A stretch of 64,000 nucleotides of DNA from an uncultured Bacteroides sp. Lineage in GTDB: Bacteria > Bacteroidota > Bacteroidia > Bacteroidales > Bacteroidaceae. The stretch covers positions 8,129 to 72,128 of the forward strand of contig NZ_CALDPF010000062.1 of NCBI RefSeq assembly GCF_937912035.1, written 5' to 3'. How positions within the stretch are numbered: position 1 is the first letter of the stretch; each line of letters begins with the position of its first letter. The position numbers and the translations under genes were made by a program. The notes beneath the pieces were generated by a model. The model saw only the letters and a program-made list of their open reading frames with translations, did no database searches and was not told the origin of the DNA. Shown piece after piece: positions 16,240-24,809 of the stretch.

Positions 16240-17304
16240 CTATCCTATCCATTTTTTTAGACCTGGTATTAAATATAATAGACTTATAATCAAGTATGAA
16301 GTCAAAAAACATGATATAGTAATCAATGGTATTTTAATATAAACAGGAAGCACAGATGTATTCATCACAGGCTGTAGCAGTAAAATAATCATAAGATGAA
16401 TAAAATATACAGCGTAACTTTTTGATGAAATATCAGCAATAAATTTTGGAATAGCCCCTTTTTCTTTCCAATTGATATTCTTGACTAAAGAGAAAACGCC
16501 TAAAGCCATAACAGATATGTTTATTGCACAAAAACGCCATCCAAGCTCAAGTTCGCTGACATTGGTTGCAACCCCAAGTCTGTACTGATAAAAAAATGCG
16601 GTAAATAAATAACCGATAATTATAAGTAATATTGATTTTCGTAATGACACGGCTCCGTAACGCCTTATATAAAAACCTAAGACATAATATCCGGCAAATC
16701 CTGTAAAATAATATAGCATTGGAGAGGGATTCCAGAAACATTCACCCAATACCGCAGGAAAAAACAGATGAATATATGGAAGACAGTTAGTCAATCCCCA
16801 TAAACACAAATATCCCTGTATTTGTTTCTTGGAGCTTTGTTCAAGCCATGGCGAGATTATCGGAGTAAGCATATACAGCCCAAGAATCATATAAATGAAC
16901 CATAAATGTCCTACCTCGGTACCGAAATTGACAGGTATATGTAAAATATTGACAAAGAAATCCTGCCATGAGTCTCCATTCTTAAATACATAATACAATG
17001 CATAAACAATACACCATATAATGAACGGATATATCACACGCATAATCCTTCTCTTGAAGAATTGAACAATATCAGTATTCATTGGTAAAAGGAAATATCC
17101 TGATATCATAACGAAAAGCGGAACTTCAATAGGTGTAAGGCTGTTTATCCAACCTATTATAGATGTATCAGAATTGTTTGAAATATTAAAATCCGGCAGG
17201 ATGTAATAACATTCCGTCACGTGCTGCCATACTACAAGAAAACATGCAAGAGCCCTTAACACATCCAAATCATACTGATAATGAACTTTTCTTTGTGCTA
17301 TCAT
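16240..17304 (-). CDS. Acyltransferase 3 family membrane protein (second copy)
   Basis: A 354-residue membrane acyltransferase closest to the WecH/O-acetyltransferase branch. It has YDLDVLRALACFLVVWQHV (about residues 10-28) with the conserved Arg and His, PLFVMISGYFLL, FFKRRIMRVIYPFIIW, VGHLWFIYMILGLYMLTPII and a final IKIPLITISCFLTSYLIISL helix. I use the ATG at 17304; the upstream ATG at 17331 falls inside a TATCTTTG -7 box (17329-17336 on the minus strand), so it is unlikely to be translated. The sequence is clearly different from the neighbour, so the pair is not a recent duplication. Confidence 0.85.
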   Translation of the reverse strand: MIAQRKVHYQYDLDVLRALACFLVVWQHVTECYYILPDFNISNNSDTSIIGWINSLTPIEVPLFVMISGYFLLPMNTDIVQFFKRRIMRVIYPFIIWCIVYALYYVFKNGDSWQDFFVNILHIPVNFGTEVGHLWFIYMILGLYMLTPIISPWLEQSSKKQIQGYLCLWGLTNCLPYIHLFFPAVLGECFWNPSPMLYYFTGFAGYYVLGFYIRRYGAVSLRKSILLIIIGYLFTAFFYQYRLGVATNVSELELGWRFCAINISVMALGVFSLVKNINWKEKGAIPKFIADISSKSYAVYFIHLMIILLLQPVMNTSVLPVYIKIPLITISCFLTSYLIISLLYLIPGLKKWIG

Positions 17305-17373
17305 AATTAGTAATTTAATATCATCGCACAAAGATATATTCTATCATTCAATAAAAATTTGTCCTAAATCAAA

Positions 17374-17940
17374 TTATGGCCTTTCGTTCCTCAATCTGCT
17401 GAGTGTAGAAAGAGTTATCCCCAGATACGATGCTATATACTTCAGATTGACCCTTTTACATACTTCAGGAAATTGCTTACGGAACTCTTCATAACGTTCT
17501 TTGGCCGGAAGAGCCAGTCGCTCCTTATGGCTTTGGTGCAATCTTCTGTACTCATTCTGATGTATTATTCTTCCCCAATTGCACAACTCAATGTTTGTCT
17601 CCATAAGTTTCTTAAGGTCACTTATATTTATTCTGTAAGCTTCCACATCCTCCAGCGCTTCAACATATTCCTCGCTTTTCCTGTTATAATAAAGTTCATC
17701 CATACTGAATACTATACAACCTTCCGCACCAAAAGACGTCGTATATTCCTCGCCATCGACAATCCAATATGCCCTCAGCATGCCTTTTTCTATGAAATAA
17801 GCATATTTACAATAAACACCTTCTTTAATCAGCTGATACTTTTTCGGAAAACTACAAGGAGTTAAGTACGACTCCAGTTCCTTAACCGTCGAATCCGACA
17901 CAGGATAATGTTTTCTGATAGTTTCTATTATATTTTTCAT
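17374..17940 (-). CDS. Crp/Fnr-type transcriptional regulator
   Basis: A 188-residue regulator with an N-terminal cyclic-nucleotide-binding fold (about residues 15-115: LIKEGVYCKYAYFIEKGMLR, SFGAEGCIVFSMDELYY) and a short C-terminal helix-turn-helix (RVNLKYIASYLGITLSTLSRLRN, about 163-185). The cAMP phosphate-binding motif (GExA-RxA) is not conserved, as is usual for Bacteroidota relatives, so another ligand or none is expected. No Cys cluster of Fnr type is present. It is divergent from the pyridoxamine kinase gene. Confidence 0.85.
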   Translation of the reverse strand: MKNIIETIRKHYPVSDSTVKELESYLTPCSFPKKYQLIKEGVYCKYAYFIEKGMLRAYWIVDGEEYTTSFGAEGCIVFSMDELYYNRKSEEYVEALEDVEAYRINISDLKKLMETNIELCNWGRIIHQNEYRRLHQSHKERLALPAKERYEEFRKQFPEVCKRVNLKYIASYLGITLSTLSRLRNERP

Positions 17941-18071
17941 CGTATAAGCATACAGGAATTAAGTTCAAAATAAAATTCAATACTCATCAAAGGTTAAAGT
18001 TACATAGAATTGTCGTATGAAAGATATTTTTCTAGCTTTAATTTGTATTCATACAGAAAAATCGCAAAATA

Positions 18072-18103
18072 TTTGTCTTAAGCCCAAAAAGTGACGTACT
18101 TTG
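18072..18103 (+). promoter_or_regulatory. Candidate promoter of the pyridoxamine kinase gene
   Basis: TTTG (18072-18075), 21 bases, TACTTTG (18097-18103; one base shorter than the consensus), 25 bases before the ATG at 18129. This supports the long N-terminal start. Confidence 0.5.
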
Positions 18104-18128
18104 TAGCGACAACATTAAAAAAAGGAAT

Positions 18129-19139
18129 ATGGCAGACAATTATATAGAAAACAAATACGAGCAATATCAGGCACGAAAAGCCGCATGGCAGAAATCAGGA
18201 ATGAAAAAGAAAAAAGTCTCCACATCACATACATCCGTAGCGGGTTCCGGCATGCAGAAAACATATCTTCAGAGCCACGTCAAGCGTGTAGTGGCGGTAC
18301 ACGATCTGTCCGGAGCCGGAAGAGTATCGCTCATGGCGGTAATCCCTATTCTTTCATCCATGGGTATACAGGTATGTCCCCTACCCACGGCAGTCCTCTC
18401 AGCTCATACCCAATATCCACACTACTCTTTTCTCGATCTTACTGAAGAGATGAAACGAATAATAGAAAGTTGGGAAAAGCTCGACATGAGGTTCGATACA
18501 TTCTACACCGGTTACCTTGGTTCTCCCCAGCAGGTTAAGATAGTTGAAGATTTCATATCGAAATTCCGCCGCCCACAAGACATGGTAGTAGTAGACCCAG
18601 TGCTTGGCGACAACGGCAATCTTTACAAAGGAATCACTGAAGACATGGTTACAGAAATGAAGAAACTCATACGATATGCCGATGTGATTACTCCAAACAT
18701 GACGGAGGTATTCAAGCTCCTGGACATGGAATACAAAAGCGAGGTTACAGTGCAGGAAATGAAATCTTATCTCAAGAGACTTTCCGATGCGGGACCCGAC
18801 ATTGTAATAGCTACAAGCGTACCTGTACCTGAGAACACACATGCCACATCAGTATTCGCATACAACCGTCACGGCAACAGATACTGGAAAGTGACATGTC
18901 CTTATCTGCCTGCACACTATCCCGGCACCGGAGATACATTTACAAGTGTCATTACCGGTTCACTTATGCAGGGTGACAGTCTTCCTATTGCACTCGACAG
19001 GGCCACCCAATTCATCCTCCAGGGCATACGTGCCACATTTGGTTACGAATACAACAATCTTGATGGAATTATACTCGAAAAGGTGCTTCATAATCTTGAC
19101 ATGCCCATTCAGATAAGCAGTTATGAGGTTTTGGAATGA
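18129..19139 (+). CDS. Pyridoxamine/pyridoxal kinase with basic N-terminal extension
   Basis: A 336-residue kinase of the PdxK/PdxY (ribokinase) fold that phosphorylates B6 vitamers. The enzyme part starts at about residue 52 with RVVAVHDLSGAGRVSLM, then TYTGYLG-like FYTGYLGSPQQV, VVVDPVLGDNG (about 157-167), ITPNMTEVF and the anion-hole motif PGTGDTFTSVI with catalytic Asp (about 262-272). The first about 50 residues are an unusual polar, Lys/Arg-rich leader (YIENKYEQYQARKAAWQKSG then MKKKK) absent from standard PdxY, which usually begins at the HDLSG strand. The promoter position and open frame support translation from 18129; an internal ATG at 18201 or 18252 is an alternative. Confidence 0.88.
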   Translation: MADNYIENKYEQYQARKAAWQKSGMKKKKVSTSHTSVAGSGMQKTYLQSHVKRVVAVHDLSGAGRVSLMAVIPILSSMGIQVCPLPTAVLSAHTQYPHYSFLDLTEEMKRIIESWEKLDMRFDTFYTGYLGSPQQVKIVEDFISKFRRPQDMVVVDPVLGDNGNLYKGITEDMVTEMKKLIRYADVITPNMTEVFKLLDMEYKSEVTVQEMKSYLKRLSDAGPDIVIATSVPVPENTHATSVFAYNRHGNRYWKVTCPYLPAHYPGTGDTFTSVITGSLMQGDSLPIALDRATQFILQGIRATFGYEYNNLDGIILEKVLHNLDMPIQISSYEVLE

Positions 19140-19230
19140 CAATATATCCTCACCTTCTTCAATAACTGCCGATACTACCGTATTAATTTTCATTGATAAT
19201 TTTATTCTAAAGATTCCACTTCAAAACGTC

Positions 19231-19289
19231 CTGTCATTCGATTTGAAATGAACTGTCATTTAAAGTCGAATGACAGTCCATTTTTTTAA
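19231..19289 (+). terminator. Rho-independent terminator after the kinase gene
   Basis: Long imperfect stem whose outer arms CTGTCATTCGA (19231-19241) and TCGAATGACAG (19266-19276) pair perfectly and continue inward through an A/T stretch. A run of seven T follows (19281-19287). Confidence 0.7.
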
Positions 19290-19306
19290 AATGTATAAGT
19301 CGGCAA

Positions 19307-19330
19307 AATTAGTCAAATATTTGACTAATT
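19307..19330. promoter_or_regulatory. Perfect 24-bp palindrome, probable MarR operator
   Basis: Each arm is AATTAGTCAAAT or its complement, with no spacer and no mismatch. The right arm covers the -33 TTTG of the marR promoter, so bound MarR would block RNA polymerase. Autorepression of the efflux operon is inferred. Confidence 0.7.
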
Positions 19331-19351
19331 GAATAAAAAGAATTACTTTTG
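19320..19351 (+). promoter_or_regulatory. Promoter of the marR efflux operon
   Basis: TTTG (19320-19323), 20 bases, TACTTTTG (19344-19351), 26 bases before the ATG at 19378. It overlaps the palindromic operator. Confidence 0.7.
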
Positions 19352-19377
19352 TAGCACGAATACAAAAACTTAATTCG

Positions 19378-19824
19378 ATGAATCAAAACGAAAAAGTTAT
19401 TTCAAGGGCATGTATCCTGCAACTTATCCGTACACGTATGGCATCACGACAGGCGATGCAGAAACTGCTGAAAGAGTCAAATGCAGGAATAACATTCGAA
19501 ATGCTGCAGATTATGAGCTGCCTGTGGAACGAACAAGGCATAAGCCAGCAGATACTGGCGGAAAGAACGGCTAAAGACAAGGCATGCCTGACAAATCTGA
19601 TGACCAATCTGGAAAAAAAAGGTTATGTATGCCGACAGGAAAATCCTAACGACAGGCGTAACAAACTGGTCTTTCTTACGGAAGAAGGTGAAAAATTCCA
19701 TCAATGGATAGCACCGAAACTAGACGATTACTACAAAAGACTTGAAGATATAATAGGAAAAGAAAAAATACGTCAGACAGAAATACTGCTAAAAGAACTC
19801 CAACATGCCATTGAAACTTACTAG
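19378..19824 (+). CDS. MarR-family transcriptional regulator
   Basis: A 148-residue winged-helix repressor. The DNA-binding region is GISQQILAERTAKDKACLTNLMTNLEKKGYVCRQENPNDRRNKLVFLTEEG (about residues 59-109), with the wing NPNDRRNKLVFLT typical of the family. Flanking helices make the dimer interface. It heads the efflux operon and its 3' end overlaps the tolC-like gene by 20 bases. The palindrome at 19307-19330 is its probable operator. The ligand is likely a toxic aromatic compound or drug that the pump exports. Confidence 0.92.
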   Translation: MNQNEKVISRACILQLIRTRMASRQAMQKLLKESNAGITFEMLQIMSCLWNEQGISQQILAERTAKDKACLTNLMTNLEKKGYVCRQENPNDRRNKLVFLTEEGEKFHQWIAPKLDDYYKRLEDIIGKEKIRQTEILLKELQHAIETY

Positions 19825-21121
19825 ACATATCTTACCGTTATTTATGACCACAGCGTATGCAATAACAGGACATGCACAAACCGACTCTATGCATATATCG
19901 CTGCAACAACTATTCGATTTGGGAACGGAAAACAGCCTGCAACTCTCTGCCGACAGGCTGAAAGAACAAATGGCATACGAACGTACACAGACTGCACACA
20001 TGGCAAAACTCCCCGACATAGGGATAGGATTAAAGGGAGGTTTCCTGGGACAACCCATTGTGTGGCAAAACGGACTGAGCAATCCAAGCCGTCCGCAGAC
20101 ACCGGACTGGCAACAGAATTATGCCATCGACTTCACACAACCTTTATATCAGGGAGGACGAATAAAATACAATGTCCGCAAGGCAAACATTGAACATGAA
20201 GTGGCAATACTGCAAACAGCCACAAACTGTGCCGACATTAAATTATCACTTCTGGAACAATATCTCAGCCTGTTCAGTCTGTACAAACAATGCATGGTGC
20301 TGAACAGAAACATAGACGAATCAAAAAGAAGACTGAAAGATATCCGACGCATGGAGGAAGAAGGTCTGATAACTAATAACGATGTGCTGAGAAGCGAAAT
20401 GCAACTGACAGAAAACAGGCTGTCGCTTACGGAAACAGAAAACAACATACGTCTGGTTTCACAGCAGCTGGACATCCTGCTAGGTCTGGACGAGACATTG
20501 CTGCTGATACCTGATACAGCATTACTGGGACAGGATTTCGTGACAGAATCATATACGGAATACGTAAACAAGGCTTTCTTTTCCGACCCGTACATACAAG
20601 TGCTGCAAAAGCAGACTGAGCTGGCACAGAACAACGTCAGAATAGTACAGGCTGAAAAAATGCCTCAACTTTCACTCACGGCTTCAAACACTCTGGCAAG
20701 ACCGGTTTCAAGAACCTTGGCAGATATGTATAACAACAACTGGAACATAGGATTGTCGGTAAGTTATTCATTGTCGTCGCTGTACAAATACAAACATCGC
20801 ATGAACGAAGCGCGCCGTGGAGTAATGCTGAGCCGGAATGCCGAGGAACAGCAAAAACAGCATATCCGCACTAACATAAATGCCGCATTGCTGAAACACC
20901 ACGAGGCGATAAACCGCGTGGAAGCATTAAGACTGTCAGTGAAACAGGCTGAAGAGAATTACAGGATTATGAACAACAGGTATCTTAACCAGCTTGCAAT
21001 CCTCACAGACCTGCTGGATGCCGACAATCTACGGCTTAATGCCGAACTGGAACTCACTACGGCACGCACAAGAGTGATTTATACTTATTATGAACTACAA
21101 CGAGCAATAGGAAATATATAA
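19805..21121 (+). CDS. TolC-family outer-membrane efflux protein
   Basis: A 438-residue outer-membrane channel. A signal peptide (about residues 1-24, ending GHAQ) precedes two homologous halves of long amphipathic helices and short beta strands. PDIGIGLKGGF, DFTQPLYQGGR (the family strand with the L-x-x-G-G turn, about 104-114), RRMEEEGLITNNDVLRSEMQL and VSYSLSSLYKYKHRMNEARRGV mark the repeats. It overlaps marR and lies four bases before the membrane-fusion gene, so it is the dedicated exit duct of the Emr-like pump. Confidence 0.92.
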   Translation: MPLKLTRHILPLFMTTAYAITGHAQTDSMHISLQQLFDLGTENSLQLSADRLKEQMAYERTQTAHMAKLPDIGIGLKGGFLGQPIVWQNGLSNPSRPQTPDWQQNYAIDFTQPLYQGGRIKYNVRKANIEHEVAILQTATNCADIKLSLLEQYLSLFSLYKQCMVLNRNIDESKRRLKDIRRMEEEGLITNNDVLRSEMQLTENRLSLTETENNIRLVSQQLDILLGLDETLLLIPDTALLGQDFVTESYTEYVNKAFFSDPYIQVLQKQTELAQNNVRIVQAEKMPQLSLTASNTLARPVSRTLADMYNNNWNIGLSVSYSLSSLYKYKHRMNEARRGVMLSRNAEEQQKQHIRTNINAALLKHHEAINRVEALRLSVKQAEENYRIMNNRYLNQLAILTDLLDADNLRLNAELELTTARTRVIYTYYELQRAIGNI

Positions 21122-21125
21122 AGCC

Positions 21126-22193
21126 ATGTCTGTCTATAACAAATACAAACGTTTGAGAAAACAAAAACTGCGCAACATCGTACTCAATACGGTATGTCTG
21201 ATAATAGCTGTCTCCGGACTTATATGGACAGTAAACTATTTCAGGAGATATATCAGTTATGAAATAACAAATGACGCATTTGTAGATCAATACATCGCAC
21301 CTGTAAATATACGTGTGTCGGGATACATAAGCGAGATACGTTTCAAAGAACACCAATTCGTAAACGAAGGTGACACACTGGTAGTGCTTGACAACAATGA
21401 ATACCTGATACGCCAGAAAGAGGCACGTGCGGCACTTCTTGACGCCCAAGGCTCGAAGGATGTACTTACATCGGGCATACAGACATCGCAGACCCGCATA
21501 GCGGAACAGGAAGCCAACATAGCGGAAGCCAAAGCTAAGTTATGGCAGTCCGAACAGGATTTCAGAAGATACGAACGGCTTTTGAAGGAAGAGTCCGTGC
21601 CACGACAGCAATACGACGTGGCTAAAGCCAATTACGAAGCTGCGCAGGCCAGATACACAGCACTGTTAAGCCAAAAAGAAGCGGCAAGATCACAATATGA
21701 CGAGGCAAACAAAAAACAGGTAAATGCCGAGGCAAGTATCCTTCGTGCGGAAGCTGCCCTTGATCTGGCAAACCTGAACCTTTCATATACTGTAGTCACT
21801 GCTCCATACTCCGGTTACATGGGACGGCGCACACTTGAGCCCGGACAATACGTAAGTGCAGGACAAGTTCTGTCATACATTGTCAGACAGTCAGGAAAAT
21901 GGATTACTGCCAATTATCGTGAGACTCAAATAGAAAACATATACATAGGACAGCCGGTAAGGATAAAGGTTGACGGACTGCCGGGAAAAATACTTCACGG
22001 ACATGTTACGGCAATATCCGAAGCCACAGGTTCAAAATATTCACTTGTACCTACCGACAACTCCGCCGGAAATTTCGTTAAGGTACAGCAGAGAATACCT
22101 GTCAGGATTGATCTTGACGACGTAAGCGACGAATGCATGAGTCAGTTACGCGCCGGCATGATGGTTGAAACCGAAGCATTGAAGAAACGATGA
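21126..22193 (+). CDS. EmrA/HlyD membrane-fusion protein
   Basis: A 355-residue periplasmic adaptor. One N-terminal transmembrane helix (about residues 17-37) is followed by the biotinyl-lipoyl half IRVSGYISEIRFKEHQFVNEGDTLVVLDN (about 58-87 in pieces), a helical hairpin (about 95-210), the second lipoyl half TVVTAPYSGYMGRRTLEPGQYVSAGQ and a beta-barrel domain ending LRAGMMVETEALK. The motifs match EmrA. Its stop overlaps the start of the transporter gene by four bases (ATGA). Confidence 0.92.
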   Translation: MSVYNKYKRLRKQKLRNIVLNTVCLIIAVSGLIWTVNYFRRYISYEITNDAFVDQYIAPVNIRVSGYISEIRFKEHQFVNEGDTLVVLDNNEYLIRQKEARAALLDAQGSKDVLTSGIQTSQTRIAEQEANIAEAKAKLWQSEQDFRRYERLLKEESVPRQQYDVAKANYEAAQARYTALLSQKEAARSQYDEANKKQVNAEASILRAEAALDLANLNLSYTVVTAPYSGYMGRRTLEPGQYVSAGQVLSYIVRQSGKWITANYRETQIENIYIGQPVRIKVDGLPGKILHGHVTAISEATGSKYSLVPTDNSAGNFVKVQQRIPVRIDLDDVSDECMSQLRAGMMVETEALKKR

Positions 22194-23794
22194 AGACTGC
22201 ACGCGAATTAGACATTCCGATACGCCGCTGGGTGCCCGACTATATAGGAGTAATAACAGTATTCCTGATTATACTGCCTGTAGCAATGCTTAACGGGACT
22301 TACACGGGAAGCATAGTAGAAGTATCGAACACCCTGGGCGTATATACCGAGGATATAACCATAGGATATTATGCCGCTTCGGCAGGAATGGCCATATCCT
22401 ACCCCATCGTACCAAAAATTCTGAACGCCTTCTCATCGAAATCCCTGCTTCTGGCAGACCTGACATTGCAATTCTTTTTGAGCTGGTTTTGCGCGCGACA
22501 GAACAACATCGAACTGCTTATAGCCTCAAGTTTCGTCATAGGCTTCCTGAAAGGGTTCATCATGCTGTGGGTCATACGCAGAATAAAATTCATATTCAGC
22601 CCCAATGATGTGCGCAGCGAATTCTATGCGTACTTCTATCCTCTGGTTTTCGGAGCTGGACAATTGTCAATGGTAGTAACAGCACTCCTGGCATATCATT
22701 ACGACTGGAAATACATGTATTATTTCATGATGATACTGTTGCTGGTGGCCATTGTTGCCATCATAGTATTTCTACGCCACGACCGTCCTTCGAAACCTGT
22801 AGCGCTGAGCGAACTGCATCTTCGCGAAATGCTTATAATATCCACCAGCATACTGATGCTGATATATGTAATAACATACGGCAAGACACTTGACTGGATG
22901 GCATCGTCGAGGATTTGCCTGTATATAGCCATCGGACCAATTCTGCTTGCCCTGTTCATATGGGAACAGTTCCATTCGCCCAAGCCATACGTAAGCCTGA
23001 AACCACTATTGCAGTGGAAAGCCATACTGGGATATTTTTATATGATACTGATAATGTTTTTCAGTACTTCGACCAATCTGATGACAAGCTATCTCACCAC
23101 CATACTGAAAGTTGACAATACGCACAGCTATACACTCTATATATGGCTGTTGCCCGGATATATAGTAGGTGCCATAATATGTTTCTGGTGGTTCCGCTGG
23201 CAAAGATGGCGCTTCAGGTTTCTAATAGCCGGAGGCATGGCATGCTTTGCGTTTTTCTTCGGGTCACTGTATTTCACCATCTCACCCGACAGTACATACG
23301 AGATGCTGTTTTTCCCTCTCTTCATGCGTGGTCTGGGAATGCTCACTCTGATAATAGCATTTGCACTTTTTGCGGTAGAGGATCTTCCACCCAAATACCT
23401 GCTGTCGAACGCATTTTTCCTCATTACTTTCCGGTCGGTACTTACACCTGTCATGGCATCGGCTTTCTACAGCAATACATTATACCGGCTGCAGCAAAAA
23501 TACATGGTGCAGCTGGCCGAGAATATCACACTGACCGACCCTCTTGCCGCATCACGCTACTCATCGGCACTGACAGGCAATCTGCAACAAGGATATGGAA
23601 TAAACGAAGCCACACAACTGGCAACAAATACGATGAACAATATTCTGCAGCAACAGTCCACACTATTGGCTCTGAAACACATTTTGGGATGGCTGTTTGC
23701 GGTTACTCTCGTAATTGCCGTCATATCCCGCTTCATTCCTTTTCATAAGACTGTACGCGTGCCTGTAATACATACGGGTGAAGATATGGTGTGA
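22190..23794 (+). CDS. MFS efflux transporter, EmrB-like (DHA2 type)
   Basis: A 534-residue multidrug transporter with about 14 transmembrane helices. Features are WVPDYIGVITVFLIILP (first helix), LGVYTEDITIGYYAASAGMAISYPI, a loop before TM4 containing RIKFIF, LLPGYIVGAIICFW and RGLGMLTLIIAFALFAVEDLPPKYL. The MFS motif A is weak, as in many Bacteroidota relatives. It completes the MarR/TolC/EmrA/EmrB set, which should span the envelope and expel hydrophobic toxins or bile-like acids using the proton gradient. Confidence 0.88.
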   Translation: MKTARELDIPIRRWVPDYIGVITVFLIILPVAMLNGTYTGSIVEVSNTLGVYTEDITIGYYAASAGMAISYPIVPKILNAFSSKSLLLADLTLQFFLSWFCARQNNIELLIASSFVIGFLKGFIMLWVIRRIKFIFSPNDVRSEFYAYFYPLVFGAGQLSMVVTALLAYHYDWKYMYYFMMILLLVAIVAIIVFLRHDRPSKPVALSELHLREMLIISTSILMLIYVITYGKTLDWMASSRICLYIAIGPILLALFIWEQFHSPKPYVSLKPLLQWKAILGYFYMILIMFFSTSTNLMTSYLTTILKVDNTHSYTLYIWLLPGYIVGAIICFWWFRWQRWRFRFLIAGGMACFAFFFGSLYFTISPDSTYEMLFFPLFMRGLGMLTLIIAFALFAVEDLPPKYLLSNAFFLITFRSVLTPVMASAFYSNTLYRLQQKYMVQLAENITLTDPLAASRYSSALTGNLQQGYGINEATQLATNTMNNILQQQSTLLALKHILGWLFAVTLVIAVISRFIPFHKTVRVPVIHTGEDMV

Positions 23795-23845
23795 TGTGAA
23801 AAAAATTATTATTTCATCAAACTTTTTTCCGGAATATATGGTTAT

Positions 23846-23853
23846 TATATTTG
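23846..23853 (+). promoter_or_regulatory. -7 box of the ZIP transporter promoter
   Basis: TATATTTG fits TAnnTTTG; no clear TTTG stands 20 bases upstream. An in-frame TTG at 23851 lies within this box, so the ATG at 23881 is the start. Confidence 0.4.
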
Positions 23854-23880
23854 CAGGATATAATTAAAAACCAAATAAAG

Positions 23881-24669
23881 ATGATAACCAACAACGACAT
23901 GCTGTTGGCCTTCGGGCTTACACTGATAGCCGGACTGTCAACCGGCATAGGCAGCCTTATAGCATTGCTGTCGAAAAAGACAGACACACGGTTTCTGTCG
24001 GCGTCACTGGGACTGTCGGCAGGAGTAATGATTTATGTATCATTCATGGAGCTTATGCCGGAATCCGTGCATCTGCTCAGCGGAATATACAGCGAACGCG
24101 AAGCTTCGGTATATATGCTCCTGGCCTTTTTCATAGGTATAGGGCTTATAGCACTTATAGACTTCCTGGTTCCTGAAGATGAGAATCCGCATGAGATACA
24201 TTCATCGCAATGTAATGACAAGAAACTTAAGCGGACGGGAGTGATGATGGCACTTGCCATAGGAATACATAATTTCCCGGAAGGACTCGCAACATTTACA
24301 TCGGCACTAACCGACCTTGAAATAGCCATACCTATTGTGTTTGCAATAGCCATACATAATATACCTGAGGGCGTGGCTGTGTCTGTTCCTATATACCACT
24401 CCACAGGAAGCCGCAGGAAGGCATTCTGGTATTCATTCTTGTCGGGAATGGCTGAACCTATCGGTGCACTGATAGGAATACTTTTCCTCATACCGTTCTG
24501 GACTCCTTCAATCAATGCGCTGCTCCTTGCCCTGGTTTCAGGGATCATGGTATATATATCATTCGATGAGCTGCTGCCAAGCACAGAAAAGTACGGACAT
24601 CACCATTGGGGAATTACCGGTGTAATCTCCGGTATGGCAATAATGGCGGTAAGCCTGTTGCTGATATAA
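23881..24669 (+). CDS. ZIP-family metal transporter (ZupT-like)
   Basis: A 262-residue inner-membrane metal uptake protein with eight transmembrane helices. The binuclear metal-site motifs are plain: HNFPEGLATF in TM4 (about residues 130-139) and HNIPEGVAVSVP in TM5 (about 159-170), plus SGMAEPIGALIG. A short His/Asp loop (DENPHEIHSSQ) separates TM3 and TM4. The most likely substrates are zinc, iron(II) or manganese. Start 23881 is the first ATG after the -7 box. It forms an opposite-direction pair in function with the cation-efflux protein at 6.2 kb, though not in location. Confidence 0.9.
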   Translation: MITNNDMLLAFGLTLIAGLSTGIGSLIALLSKKTDTRFLSASLGLSAGVMIYVSFMELMPESVHLLSGIYSEREASVYMLLAFFIGIGLIALIDFLVPEDENPHEIHSSQCNDKKLKRTGVMMALAIGIHNFPEGLATFTSALTDLEIAIPIVFAIAIHNIPEGVAVSVPIYHSTGSRRKAFWYSFLSGMAEPIGALIGILFLIPFWTPSINALLLALVSGIMVYISFDELLPSTEKYGHHHWGITGVISGMAIMAVSLLLI

Positions 24670-24696
24670 GAATATTATAGAAAACTTTATGAAAAT

Positions 24697-24728
24697 ATTG
24701 GAAAAATAAATTTAAATCCATATCTTTG
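24697..24728 (+). promoter_or_regulatory. Promoter of the exopolysaccharide-like operon
   Basis: ATTG (24697-24700), 20 bases, TATCTTTG (24721-24728). Transcription would begin at about 24732-24738, immediately at the leader hairpin. Confidence 0.6.
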
Positions 24729-24733
24729 TTAAT

Positions 24734-24780
24734 GGCTGTAAGTTGTAATTCTCTTCTATTAAGAGTAACAACTTACAGCC
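24734..24780 (+). promoter_or_regulatory. Leader hairpin in front of the exopolysaccharide-like operon
   Basis: A perfect 12-bp stem GGCTGTAAGTTG (24734-24745) with CAACTTACAGCC (24769-24780) and an inner stem CTCTT/AAGAG, directly at the predicted transcript start and followed by a T-rich stretch. It could be an attenuator, an RNA-stability element or a protein-binding site. Confidence 0.6.
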
Positions 24781-24809
24781 TTTGTCTTATTTGTATACAA
24801 CTTATAACT

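Noticed and set aside
24726..24731. TTG start for the HEAT-like gene
   Set aside because: It lies inside the -7 box. ATG 24732 or 24810 are the real options, and 24810 is preferred because it follows the leader hairpin.
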